Below are positions 1-6,851 of a stretch of DNA of 10,680 nt, piece after piece. The notes below the pieces were generated by a model. The model saw nothing but the letters and a program-made list of their open reading frames with translations. It did not search any database and was not told the origin of the DNA. Each line of letters begins with the position of its first letter. Position 1 is the stretch's first letter. Where the stretch lies: contig CAYQBA010000161.1 of NCBI GenBank assembly GCA_964415605.1, positions 1-10,680 on the forward strand, written 5' to 3'. Made by a program: the position numbers and the translations under genes. The stretch is from UCB3 sp964415605 (GTDB lineage: Bacteria > Chloroflexota > Anaerolineae > Epilineales > Epilineaceae).

Positions 1-246
1 GCGCTGGCGCTGGCGGCGCCGGCGCTGGCGGCGCGCCTGGCGGGGGCGGCGGACGGCCTGCGCGCGGTGGCGCACACCCCGCGGGCGCACAACGAGGATC
101 GCGCCAAGAGCGCGGTCCTCGACGCGGCGCGGGCGGTGCTGGGGGCCGAGGCGGTCGAGCGGGAGCTCGCGGAAGGGCGGGCGCTGGCGGTGGAGGAGGC
201 GGAGGCGCTGGCGCTGGGGATGGCGGGGGCGGAGCGGTCTGGATAG
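1..246 (+). CDS. C-terminal end of a TPR/LuxR-type regulator (partial)
   Basis: The frame is open from base 1 to a TAG at 244-246 and gives 81 residues, so the start lies outside the window. The sequence is almost entirely Ala, Leu, Gly, Glu and Arg. It ends in a motif (AVLGAEAVERELAEGRAL, then a Glu-rich helix and a short tail) that I associate with the extreme C-terminus of large ATPase/TPR regulators (LuxR, SARP or adenylate-cyclase-like) common in Chloroflexota and Actinobacteria. In those proteins the helices close the TPR superhelix behind an ATPase core. Only the tail is visible, so DNA-binding and nucleotide-binding domains cannot be checked. It converges on the GyrI-like gene, whose stop is 45 bp away; a 12-bp GC palindrome at 259-270 lies between them. 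Family assignment is inference from a short fragment; the reading frame itself is well supported. Confidence 0.6.
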   Translation, partial: ALALAAPALAARLAGAADGLRAVAHTPRAHNEDRAKSAVLDAARAVLGAEAVERELAEGRALAVEEAEALALGMAGAERSG

Positions 247-291
247 GCGCGCTTGCCTGCCGGCGCCGGCGGTCACGCCCGGATCAAGGGC

Positions 292-750
292 TTACGCCAC
301 CGGCCACACGATCCGCGTCAGCCACGTCGACGGGTCGCCTTCCGGCGGGCTGAGGTATTCCTCCCACATATCGTCGCGGCCGGCAAGCGAGCGCTCGGCC
401 ATCCACGCCTGGAGCGCGCCGTAGGTCGCCGTCATCGTGTCGTAGGGCCCGACGTGCATGCCGACCACCGCCTGGCCGCCTGGCCGTTCCTGCATGACGA
501 CCTCGCCATCCGGCGCCCCCACGACGCCGGCCACCGGGAAGCCGGCCGCGACATCGACGGTCTCGCCCGGCATGCCGAAGTACCAACCGAACGGCGGGCC
601 GACGATCATGCCCCCGGCGTTCGCCACCGCGGCCGCGACGGCGCCGAAGGCCTCGTCGAAGAACGCCTTGAGGCCCGCCATCGGCACCACGCGGCGCACG
701 AGCGCGACGGTCTGTGCGGGGACGTCCACCACCTCGAACTGCTGCGCCAT
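292..750 (-). CDS. GyrI-like small-molecule-binding domain protein
   Basis: A 152-residue protein made of a single GyrI-like (AraC effector-binding/SOUL-type) domain. The N-terminus (FEVVDVPAQTVALVRRVVPM) is the typical first strand, followed by an amphipathic helix (about 24-44), a GPPFGWYFG segment (about 51-59), and a later block VGMHVGPYDTMTATYGAL (about 96-113), which corresponds to the GxYxxL-like motif before the second long helix. The family binds hydrophobic small molecules and occurs alone or fused to AraC or MerR regulators; no DNA-binding domain is present here, so this is a stand-alone binding protein of unknown ligand. The start is fixed by a strong Shine-Dalgarno sequence (GGAGGTGA) just upstream of the ATG. 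It is transcribed divergently from the dus gene across about 380 bp. Confidence 0.85.
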   Translation of the reverse strand: MAQQFEVVDVPAQTVALVRRVVPMAGLKAFFDEAFGAVAAAVANAGGMIVGPPFGWYFGMPGETVDVAAGFPVAGVVGAPDGEVVMQERPGGQAVVGMHVGPYDTMTATYGALQAWMAERSLAGRDDMWEEYLSPPEGDPSTWLTRIVWPVA

Positions 751-753
751 CGC

Positions 754-761
754 TCACCTCC
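754..761 (-). promoter_or_regulatory. Ribosome binding site of the GyrI-like gene
   Basis: On the minus strand this reads GGAGGTGA and lies three bases before the ATG at 750. It is the strongest Shine-Dalgarno match in the window and decides the start of the GyrI-like gene against longer overlapping frames. Confidence 0.75.
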
Positions 762-934
762 GGGATCGATCAGGATCGGGCTGGCCCCGGCCGTCGGTGG
801 GCAAGGCGGTCTCCGGCTCCGCCCGACACTCCGGCGGCGTGGGGTGCATCGGGTAACACGGTACCAGCGGACGGGGATCCTGGCAAGGCGGATGGAGATC
901 CCCGGACAAGGGAGGCGGAGCGCCGGCCGGCGAC

Positions 935-963
935 TTGGCGGAGGTGGGCGCAAGCGTTATGCT
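935..963 (+). promoter_or_regulatory. Candidate sigma70-type promoter for the dus gene
   Basis: TTGGCG (935-940) and TATGCT (958-963) are separated by exactly 17 bases, the optimal spacing for a housekeeping promoter, and point toward the dus gene, whose start is about 170 bp downstream. The rest of the gene-free stretch 751-1130 holds no convincing coding sequence. The match is by eye and each box carries mismatches, so this is a candidate only. Confidence 0.3.
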
Positions 964-1130
964 CTGGACTCCGCAGCCTCGCGGGCCGCGATGCTCGCTC
1001 GGGCAAGTCGCCCGCGTCGTGCGCCGCCACCGACGGCTGCGGCCAGGTTACCAGGAAGCACACGACATGGCACACTGGCAAGATCACTCTGGCGGGACGT
1101 CGTATCGGTGGCCTCGTCGTCGGCCTTGAG

Positions 1131-2270
1131 ATGACCACGTCCCCACCGGCGACAGGCATCGCCACGGCCCGTCGCCTGCCCGCCGGCGTGTCCCCAGGCG
1201 GTCCGCTGACCGCGCTGGCCCCGATGCAGGACGTGACGGGCTTGGCCTTCATGCGGATCGTCGCCGCGTACGGGCCGCCGGACTACTTCTTCACCGAGTA
1301 CTTCCGGGTCTTCGAGGGGTCGCCGCTGGACGCCGACGGCCTCCGCGCCATCGCGGACAACGACACCGGCCGGCCGGTGTTCGCGCAGCTGATCGGCGAG
1401 CACATCCCGTCGCTAGTGCGCACGGCGCAGGCGCTCCAGGCCTATCCGGTGGCCGGCATCGACCTCAACATGGGGTGCCCCGCCCCCAAGATCTATCGGC
1501 GCAATGTCGGCGGCGGCCTGCTGCGGGTCCCGGACCACGTCGATGCCTTGCTCGGAGCGTTGCGCGACGCGGTGCCGGGGCTGCTCACCGTGAAGATGCG
1601 CGTCGGCTTCGACTCGACGGAACCCTTCCTGCCGATCCTCGACCTCGTCGACAAGCACGGCATCGACCTGCTCAGCATCCACGGTCGCACGGTCGCGGAC
1701 CTGTACCGCGGCGACGTGCGCTACGACCTCATCGCCCACGCCGCGCGAACGACTCGCTGTCCGGTGCTGGCCAACGGCAACGTTTCCTCTGCCGACACGG
1801 CCATGCGCGTGCTCGCCGACACCGGGGCGGCCGGCGTGATGATCGGCCGCCACGCGATCCGGAACCCGTGGATCTTCGCGCAGACGCGCGACCGGCTGGC
1901 AGGCCGCCCGGTGCGGCCGGCGACGCGTGGCGACGTGCGCGGCTACGTCGATCGGCTTTACCGTGAGACGCGCCGGGCGGACGGCGCCTGGTACGACCAC
2001 GTCGCCCGGGCGAAGAAGTACCTCAACTTCGTCGGCCAGGGCATCGACCCCGACGGCGCCTTTCTGCATGCGATGCGGCGGACCCGAACGGAGGCGGAGC
2101 TCATGGCCGTGTGCGACGCGTTTCTGCTCGGCGAACCGGATGCCGTGGTGCCGCTCGAGGCGTTTCCGGGTGTCCATGCCCGCCCGAACAGCGAGGCGCC
2201 GGCGGGGGACATGGCGCGGCCGAGAGGCATTCCAACTCGCACACGGCCTGCCGAAGCGCCGCCGGCGTAG
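1131..2270 (+). CDS. tRNA-dihydrouridine synthase, DusC-like
   Basis: A 379-residue FMN-dependent enzyme of the Dus family, which reduces a uridine in the tRNA D-loop with NADPH in the cytoplasm. Family landmarks appear in order: APMQDVT (30-36, N-terminal FMN site), FTEYFRV (54-60), DLNMGCPAPK (111-120) with the presumed catalytic Cys116, TVKMRVGF (153-160) with the FMN-contacting Lys155, SIHGRT (182-187), LANGNV (213-218) and GVMIGR (235-240). The helical C-terminal domain follows. The TEYFRV and GGGLL segments resemble DusC more than DusB. The start was taken at the ATG at 1131 because about 30 residues before APMQD is reasonable and upstream sequence in frame has no family character; its ribosome site (TTGAG) is weak, and a GTG at 1188 is an alternative. 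The last 40 or so residues form a Pro/Ala/Arg-rich tail beyond the usual end of the family, probably disordered. Which uridine it modifies cannot be read from sequence. Confidence 0.88.
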   Translation: MTTSPPATGIATARRLPAGVSPGGPLTALAPMQDVTGLAFMRIVAAYGPPDYFFTEYFRVFEGSPLDADGLRAIADNDTGRPVFAQLIGEHIPSLVRTAQALQAYPVAGIDLNMGCPAPKIYRRNVGGGLLRVPDHVDALLGALRDAVPGLLTVKMRVGFDSTEPFLPILDLVDKHGIDLLSIHGRTVADLYRGDVRYDLIAHAARTTRCPVLANGNVSSADTAMRVLADTGAAGVMIGRHAIRNPWIFAQTRDRLAGRPVRPATRGDVRGYVDRLYRETRRADGAWYDHVARAKKYLNFVGQGIDPDGAFLHAMRRTRTEAELMAVCDAFLLGEPDAVVPLEAFPGVHARPNSEAPAGDMARPRGIPTRTRPAEAPPA

Positions 2271-2271
2271 G

Positions 2272-4578
2272 CTACCGGGCGCTCCACAGCGCCGGTAGGA
2301 ACGCCCGGAGCATTCGCACCGTCACCGCGGCGGGCCCGTGCGTCGCCGACTGAGCACCGTTGGCGTCAACCACGACCAGCCGGTAGTCGAAGCTCCCGAC
2401 GCCCGGCGCGTCGATCACCGTGTACCGCCCGCCACCGGCGGCATGGCCCCGCGCGGGGATCAGGGGACCCACCGTCGTCCAAGGGCCTTGGGGGGGCGGC
2501 GGATCGGATGGACCCGAGGTGTCAGCCGGATCGGCCGGCGCCCGCTCGAGGCGGAAGCCGGCGACGTCGACTTCGCTGGCGGTCTCCCATGTGACGCGCA
2601 CCCGGCCCGTCGGGTCCGTGGCGGCGGCGAAGTCCATCACCTGGGCCGCGGTTGGCCCTCCGGGCGTCACCATGGGGGCCGGCGTAGGCGTCGGTGTGTT
2701 GGTCGGTGTGTTGGTCGGCGTGTTGGTCGGTGTGTTGGTCGGCGTATTCGTCGGTGTGTTGGTCGGCGTGTTGGTCGGTGTGTTGGTGGGTGTGTTGGTC
2801 GGCGTGTTGGTGGGTGTGTTGGTCGGCGTGTTGGTGGGTGTGTTGGTCGGCGTGTTCGTTGGCGTCGGGGTGTCGCCTGGCGGCAGGGCTTCGTAGGCGC
2901 CGATGTCGCATTGCGTCATTTGCGGGCGACTCACGCCGCGCTGGTCGTCGGTGAACGTCGTGCCGCAGCCGTTGACCCCCGGCGGGATCTCGTTGAGCGC
3001 GAAGCTGGTGGCGCCGATGGCGTGCGTCTGCGTGGTGCCTGGCGCGTTGAGCGCCAGCGGACCTAGGGCAAGGTCGACGGCGCTGACGGACTGCAGGTCG
3101 TTGGTGTCGGTGAAGCCGCAGCTCGTCCCGCCCTCGATGTTGAAGTCGTTGGACGTGCTGGTCGCCCCGGATTTGAAGTCGCAGTCGGTGCCCGAGTCTT
3201 GCAGGGCGACGATGCTGTTCCGGAAGCTCGCCTCGCCGACGGCGACCTCGATCGCGCCCCCCGAGTCGGAGTAGTTGTCGGTGACCGTCGTGTGCTCCAG
3301 GTCGACTTGCGCGAGGTAGCCCCCCGCATACACGCCGCCGCCCCCCGTGCCCACCGTGTTGCCGCTGATCGTGGAGTTCAACAGGCTTACGGTGCCCAGG
3401 TCATCGTGGATCCCGCCGCCGAGCTCCGAGGCCTCGTTGCCGCTGATCGTGGACTTCACCAAGCTGATCAAGCCGGAGACGATGGCCACGCCGCCGCCGT
3501 CGATGTAGGCGGAGTTCCCGCTGATCGTGGCGTTCCGCACCATCGTGGTGGAACGACCGGCGTACACGCCGCCCCCGTCGCGCCCGGTCGACGTGTTGCC
3601 GCTGACCGTGGAGTCGATGATCTCAAGCGAGGATACGTAGGCGGCGATGCCGCCCCCGGAGCGGTCGGCCGTGTTGCCGCTGATGGTGGCGCTCGTCAGC
3701 GATATCAAATCGGCGTAGAAGCCGACGATGCCACCGCCGAAGCTGTTGAGAGACCGGTTGCCGCTGATCGTGGAATTGGCCGCGTCGAGGGTGGCGATCC
3801 CGTAGATGAAGATGCCGCCGCCCAGGCCGACCGCCGTGTTGCCGGTGATCGTGGCGTCGGTCATCGTCACGTCGCCGAAGTTGCTGCCGATGCCGCCGGC
3901 TTGGGAGTCCGAGTAGTTGTTGCTGACCGTCACGCCGTCCAGGGTCAGGGCGCCGAGGAAGACGTACACGCCGCCGCTGGCGCTGGCGCTCCCGCCCGTG
4001 ATCGTCATGTCCTTTAGCGTCAGGTCGCCGGTCACGCCGACGTCGAGCACCCGGACCTGGCCTTCCCCGTCCAGCGTGGTGTGACCGTTGCCCTGGATAA
4101 TGATCTCGCTGTCCACGGCGGGCGGGGTGGCGCCGTACTCCGTGAAGATCGCGTAGGTGGTGTTGGCGTTCGCGAAGCCGATCGTGTCCGGCCCGGGATC
4201 GCCCGCCGGGCAGCTCCCGGTCGCCGTGTCGGTGTTTGCCGCGGTGATGGCATCGGACAACGTGCAGCCGCTCCCGCCCGGGTCGACGGTGATCGTCGCC
4301 GCCTGCGCCCGCCCGGTGGCCAGCGCCACGAGCAGTGCCGCCGTCGGCAGCGACCACGCCTGGCGCCGCGCCCACGCCCGCCGCATCCGCCGCGGCAGCT
4401 CGGCCAACCAGGCGTGCAGGGCGCCGAGGCGCGCGCGGAGCACCGCCAGTCGCCGCATGAACAGGCTGCTGAGCCACGGGCTCCGCGCCACCACGGCCAG
4501 CGCATGGAGCGCGGCCGGATCGGCCGGGGCATGGGGTTCGGCGGGCAGCTGACTCAAGCGCGGCGGGTGTCCGTGCAC
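2272..4578 (-). CDS. Secreted beta-helix protein with Pro-Thr-Asn-Thr linker and choice-of-anchor-Q-like domain
   Basis: A predicted surface or secreted protein of 768 residues. From the start used here the order is: an Arg/Ala-rich N-terminal extension (1-75); a signal sequence (about 76-94, hydrophobic core PTAALLVALATG, likely cleavage after AQA); a right-handed beta-helix (about 180-440) with turns marked by TISGN, TITGN or TVSGN and Gly-rich GGGI/GGGV every 26 residues or so; a choice-of-anchor-Q-like end (SNDFNIEGG to CDIGAYEA, about 475-563); 14 copies of Pro-Thr-Asn-Thr; then a fibronectin-like region (TWETASEVDVAGFRLER to YRLVVVDANG) and a terminal FLPALW. No catalytic site is evident; a binding or surface role is inference. 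The frame is open up to a GTG at 4701, but the GTG at 4578 has GAGAGGA ten bases upstream and GC-rich third positions begin about there. The ATG at 4386 would give a classical short signal peptide and remains possible. The stop codon is one base from the stop of the convergent dus gene, leaving no room for a terminator between them. Confidence 0.85.
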   Translation of the reverse strand: MHGHPPRLSQLPAEPHAPADPAALHALAVVARSPWLSSLFMRRLAVLRARLGALHAWLAELPRRMRRAWARRQAWSLPTAALLVALATGRAQAATITVDPGGSGCTLSDAITAANTDTATGSCPAGDPGPDTIGFANANTTYAIFTEYGATPPAVDSEIIIQGNGHTTLDGEGQVRVLDVGVTGDLTLKDMTITGGSASASGGVYVFLGALTLDGVTVSNNYSDSQAGGIGSNFGDVTMTDATITGNTAVGLGGGIFIYGIATLDAANSTISGNRSLNSFGGGIVGFYADLISLTSATISGNTADRSGGGIAAYVSSLEIIDSTVSGNTSTGRDGGGVYAGRSTTMVRNATISGNSAYIDGGGVAIVSGLISLVKSTISGNEASELGGGIHDDLGTVSLLNSTISGNTVGTGGGGVYAGGYLAQVDLEHTTVTDNYSDSGGAIEVAVGEASFRNSIVALQDSGTDCDFKSGATSTSNDFNIEGGTSCGFTDTNDLQSVSAVDLALGPLALNAPGTTQTHAIGATSFALNEIPPGVNGCGTTFTDDQRGVSRPQMTQCDIGAYEALPPGDTPTPTNTPTNTPTNTPTNTPTNTPTNTPTNTPTNTPTNTPTNTPTNTPTNTPTNTPTNTPTPTPAPMVTPGGPTAAQVMDFAAATDPTGRVRVTWETASEVDVAGFRLERAPADPADTSGPSDPPPPQGPWTTVGPLIPARGHAAGGGRYTVIDAPGVGSFDYRLVVVDANGAQSATHGPAAVTVRMLRAFLPALWSAR
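2681..2871 (-). repeat. 12-bp tandem repeat encoding (Pro-Thr-Asn-Thr)14
   Basis: Fourteen in-frame 12-bp units encode PTNT, flanked by PTP variants. Synonymous differences between units (third-position changes and a few altered codons) show it is not a freshly expanded, perfectly identical array. Such linkers are common in secreted Chloroflexota proteins, where they separate an exported domain from a C-terminal domain. The tract is a likely site of length variation between strains. Confidence 0.9.
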
Positions 4579-4588
4579 GGGCGATGAT

Positions 4589-4595
4589 TCCTCTC
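4589..4595 (-). promoter_or_regulatory. Ribosome binding site deciding the beta-helix gene start
   Basis: On the minus strand this reads GAGAGGA, ten bases before the GTG at 4578. No comparable site precedes the other candidate starts at 4701, 4458 or 4386. Confidence 0.45.
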
Positions 4596-4930
4596 GATGG
4601 TTTCGACCGAGGCACGGTCCAGGCGCGGGTGGCGCATCGCTGTCGGCCACGGGCCGGAACGCGAAACGGAGCCGGTCGTGCGGCTGTCCTACGACAATCA
4701 CTTAACGGAGCGGCGATCGAGAAGATACGGCGCTGACAGGATACGGGGTGAGTCGCCATCTCGGCCGTGCCAGGCCACGGCGGCGGCCAACGGCGCGAGG
4801 CGGGTGCGCAGCAGGACGACCTTGAGGCTGAGTCTTTGCGCGGCGACGCCGGGATAGAGCCGCGGCGGGCTGTCGGCGGGGACGGCGCGGGCGATCGCGC
4901 TTCCGACAGGCCCTCAGGTTCGCCGGCACC

Positions 4931-5084
4931 CTGCAGTCCCGCCGTGGTCAAGTTGCAGGGTCGGCGTGGCGGTCTTGCAAGGGCGCTGCCGGCACCTTGC
5001 AAGGAGCAGGACGTCATCCTGCAAGGACGCTTGGGGCGCCTTGCAAGGCTGGCGGCGGCATCTTGCAGGGTCACCGCCGGCACA
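4931..5084. repeat. Seven TTGCAAGG-like motifs at an exact 22-bp pitch
   Basis: The core YTGCARGG (first unit degenerate, CTGCAGTC) begins at 4931, 4953, 4975, 4997, 5019, 5041 and 5063, so every interval is exactly 22 bp. The remaining 14 bases vary, with a weak tendency to end in GGCATC or GGCACC. The best units (4995-5004 and 5039-5048) are the perfect palindrome CCTTGCAAGG. A 22-bp pitch puts the cores on nearly the same face of B-DNA, two helical turns apart. The array lies in the 611-bp gap between the HU-like gene and the beta-helix gene. It is not a CRISPR (core too short, spacing too tight) and no reading frame explains it, because 22 is not a multiple of three. A phased protein-binding array or a small dispersed repeat family are the main readings; function is unknown. 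The rest of the gap holds a hairpin (5103-5137) and nothing else I recognise. Confidence 0.8.
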
Positions 5085-5102
5085 CTCCGCCGGCCAACGC
5101 AG

Positions 5103-5137
5103 TCGAGGGCGGCCCGCGTCTGGCGGACCGCCCTCGA
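5103..5137 (-). terminator. Long GC-rich hairpin, possible terminator of the HU-like gene
   Basis: TCGAGGGCGG (5103-5112) pairs perfectly with CCGCCCTCGA (5128-5137). Inside it, CCGC (5114-5117) pairs with GCGG (5123-5126) after one mismatch, leaving a five-base loop. It lies 53 bp beyond the stop of the HU-like gene on the minus strand. There is no T-run on either side, so intrinsic termination would be atypical; it could instead be an RNA 3'-end stabiliser or a protein site. Confidence 0.45.
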
Positions 5138-5189
5138 TCGTACGTCTCAAGCGTGTTCGGGTATCACGTGGCTCCGGCCGCGGGCCGGT

Positions 5190-5657
5190 CTACCATCGGC
5201 GCCTCCGCTTGGCCTTGAGGACCACCGTTCCGTCGTCGGCCGTGGCGGCCGCCAGCAGCGGCAGCTCCAACGGGTCGTCGGGGTGCTCGGCGTCCCACAG
5301 CGCCTTGTACTCCGCGGGCGACAGGCCGATGTTCTCGCGGTTGACGATCGCGCCTTCGTACACCACTGGATTGCCCATGACCTTAAGGATGGCCCGATCG
5401 GGCCGGAAGTGGATCCGGATCGTCCCGTCGGTGCGCATCGTCGGCATGAACGTGCCGATTCCCATCAGCTCCACGGAGGCCCCGCGGCGGTGGTAGTGTT
5501 GCATGGCCGCCTGGAGCTCGTAGAGCACCCGCGTCACCTCGCCCTTGCGCACGCCCGTGATGCCGGCCAGACGGATCGCGATCTCGCCCGGCCGCACGCG
5601 CGGGAGCCGCTTGAGCCGCGGGCCGTTCTGCGCCACTGCCTGAATGAACGTCGCCAT
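5190..5657 (-). CDS. HU/IHF-like DNA-binding protein
   Basis: A 155-residue protein with an HU/IHF-type fold. Residues 24-57 (GEIAIRLAGITGVRKGEVTR, then a long helix) match the N-terminal helices of HU-family proteins, and 59-75 (GASVELMGIGTFMPTMR) match the GxxVxLxGFGTF strand motif. The following segment (79-97, ending in GNP) sits where the DNA-clamping arm would be, but the canonical RNPxTG motif is absent. A C-terminal extension (98-155) carries an acidic stretch and ends in KAKRRRRW. HU proteins bend DNA as dimers; extended variants like this are less studied. The frame is open up to 5897, but the ATG at 5657 has AAAGGA ten bases upstream and marks where HU-like sequence begins. It lies just upstream of the 22-bp phased motif array and in the same orientation as the beta-helix gene, 611 bp away. 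Confidence 0.78.
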   Translation of the reverse strand: MATFIQAVAQNGPRLKRLPRVRPGEIAIRLAGITGVRKGEVTRVLYELQAAMQHYHRRGASVELMGIGTFMPTMRTDGTIRIHFRPDRAILKVMGNPVVYEGAIVNRENIGLSPAEYKALWDAEHPDDPLELPLLAAATADDGTVVLKAKRRRRW

Positions 5658-5667
5658 TCTGTACTGG

Positions 5668-5673
5668 TCCTTT
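5668..5673 (-). promoter_or_regulatory. Ribosome binding site of the HU-like gene
   Basis: On the minus strand this reads AAAGGA, ten bases before the ATG at 5657. It supports the 155-residue start rather than the longer open frame reaching 5897, whose extra 80 residues are Arg/Pro-rich with no family character. Confidence 0.55.
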
Positions 5674-6070
5674 CTTGGGTTGGGTGACCGCCCCCGTGCG
5701 CCTCCCGGGTTGGGCGCTCGCCACGGCGATCGATCGGGTAACTGCCATGAATACGATCGTGGGCGGTGTTTTCTTGAGGCTCGCGGGCGCCGAATGGCTG
5801 TCGTCCGGTTGCTGATCGGCCGCCGACGGTGTCGGAAGGTCTCAACCAAGCTGCCGAGGGGGCACGCAGAGACGGCGGGCGATGGGACGAAGGGCAATCG
5901 CGTCCGTATTGCCGGGGGCGCGGCACATCGCGTCGACGGAGTCTCCAGCCCTTCCGCCAGGCAAAACAGTCACCGGTTCGCTGACTGACGTGGCGCTCCG
6001 AGCGCATCACGGCAATGGTGTACCAGGCGCATCGATTGACTGACGCGGTCGGAGAAGCAGCGTGAGCGGG
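5674..6070. other. Gene-free stretch of about 400 bp
   Basis: I see no credible gene here. Open frames on both strands are Arg/Gly-rich and do not show the GC-rich third positions of the neighbours. The stretch must contain the HU-like gene promoter (minus strand), but no clear -35/-10 pair stands out. A nine-base direct repeat, TGACTGACG, occurs at 5982-5990 and 6037-6045. Confidence 0.5.
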
Positions 6071-6750
6071 TCAACTCCAGCTAAGCGACCACCCAACGAC
6101 GCGCACCACGTGCTCACGCAGCGCCTCGACGGCCAGGGCGTACACCCACAAGTGGATGTCGCTGTTCGTCGAGAGCGACGTGCCGATGGCCCGCCCCAGG
6201 GCGCTGGGCGGCGTCTTCAGCGCCGCGGCGTTGTCGGTGGTCGTAGACGTCGGCCGTCTCTTGGGTCTTTCGGCATGGGTGCCGTGCCCGGCCCCGAGCA
6301 CGTCCAGCTTCACGAAGTCGTGGAGAGCGATCGCGCCGTCGGGCTTGAGCGACTTGAGCGCCTTGGTGATGTCGCTGAGCCCGCGGAGCATGTAGGCGCT
6401 CTTGTCGCCCGGCGTACGCGCCGAGGCCGGCGTCCGAAGCGCCACCTTCTCCCAGTCCACGGACGCGGCCAGGCGGCCGTTGTCCTGGTGCCGCATGACC
6501 TTGTGCAGCGTGCTGCGCAGGCTGTGCTGCGCGGGCGCCGTGTCGAGCACGGGCAGGATCCACGGCCGACCGTGCGGGTCGGTCACGGTGGTGTCGAGCC
6601 GTTGAAGCAGAACTGGTTGAGGCTGAACGGGCGCGCCTCACCCGAGGAGGGCTTGAACACCGGGCGCAGCACCCGCACGCCGTCGGGCAAGGTTGCCGTC
6701 TGCCAGCGGACCAGGGTCGGGTCGACGGGGCCGATCTCGTAGGCGCGCAT
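6071..6750 (-). pseudogene. Frameshifted gene of unknown function beside the CRISPR array
   Basis: I do not recognise this gene. Two minus-strand frames have strong GC-rich third positions and abut. The upstream one (in-window Met at 6750, MRAYEIGPVDPT) runs through PFSLNQFCFNGS and hits a TGA at 6583-6585. The downstream one continues at a GTG at 6586 (VTDPHGRPWILPVLD) to a TGA at 6071, ending in a helix-like IHLWVYALAVEALREHVVRVVGW. Joining them near 6586-6592 with one base restored gives a continuous FNGSTTVTDPHGRPW, so a single-base loss in one gene is the simplest reading. Two translationally coupled genes sharing GTGA is the alternative. GC-rich third positions continue upstream to about 6790, where the degenerate CRISPR repeat begins, so the true 5' end may be missing. 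Position beside the array tempts one to call it a cas gene, but no Cas motif is visible. Confidence 0.5.
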
Positions 6751-6775
6751 GGTCCGGTCGGTCAAGATCGCGACT

Positions 6776-6812
6776 GAGCTGCCGCGGGTCAGATCGGGGT
6801 CGTGATTGTGAT
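6776..6812 (-). repeat. Degenerate terminal CRISPR repeat (trailer end)
   Basis: Bases 6792-6812 match the last 21 bases of the 37-nt repeat with two changes, while 6776-6791 have lost almost all similarity. The next repeat begins 39 bases later, a normal spacer length, so this is a true array member. Decay of the half distal to the presumed crRNA start is typical of the oldest, trailer-end repeat and supports leftward transcription of the array. Confidence 0.85.
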
Positions 6813-6851
6813 GCAGTGTCCCCGGTGCAATGCCGAGGTCGATCGCATCTA

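Noticed and set aside
714..1130. Upstream extension of the dus frame by 139 codons
   Set aside because: The extension lacks family similarity, overlaps the start of the divergent GyrI-like gene, and has a low-complexity composition typical of non-coding GC-rich DNA.
253..1134. Plus-strand 293-codon frame across the GyrI-like gene
   Set aside because: It is antisense to a gene with clear family motifs and a strong ribosome site, and the product is His/Arg-rich with no recognisable domain.
3199..4017. Plus-strand frame rich in repeated VAADRGV motifs
   Set aside because: It is the antisense reading of the TISGN turns of the beta-helix; the periodicity belongs to the minus-strand gene.
3623..5083. 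Long minus-strand frame overlapping the beta-helix gene and the 22-bp array
   Set aside because: It is the shadow of the beta-helix gene in another frame; its LQG/LAR/PCK pattern only reflects the 22-bp nucleotide repeat.
4931..5084. The 22-bp array as a mini-CRISPR
   Set aside because: The conserved core is only about eight bases with 14-base gaps, far below repeat and spacer sizes of any CRISPR.
6583..6600. Programmed ribosomal frameshift between the two halves of the unknown gene
   Set aside because: There is no slippery heptamer or obvious downstream pseudoknot; mutation, sequencing error or coupled genes are simpler.
6062..6742. Plus-strand 226-codon open frame
   Set aside because: It is antisense to the minus-strand coding sequence, is Arg/Gly/His-rich and shows no codon bias of its own.
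6071..6750. Calling the unknown gene a cas gene because of its position
   Set aside because: No Cas motif is visible, and it lies at the trailer end, whereas cas genes usually sit near the leader, predicted to be beyond 10680.
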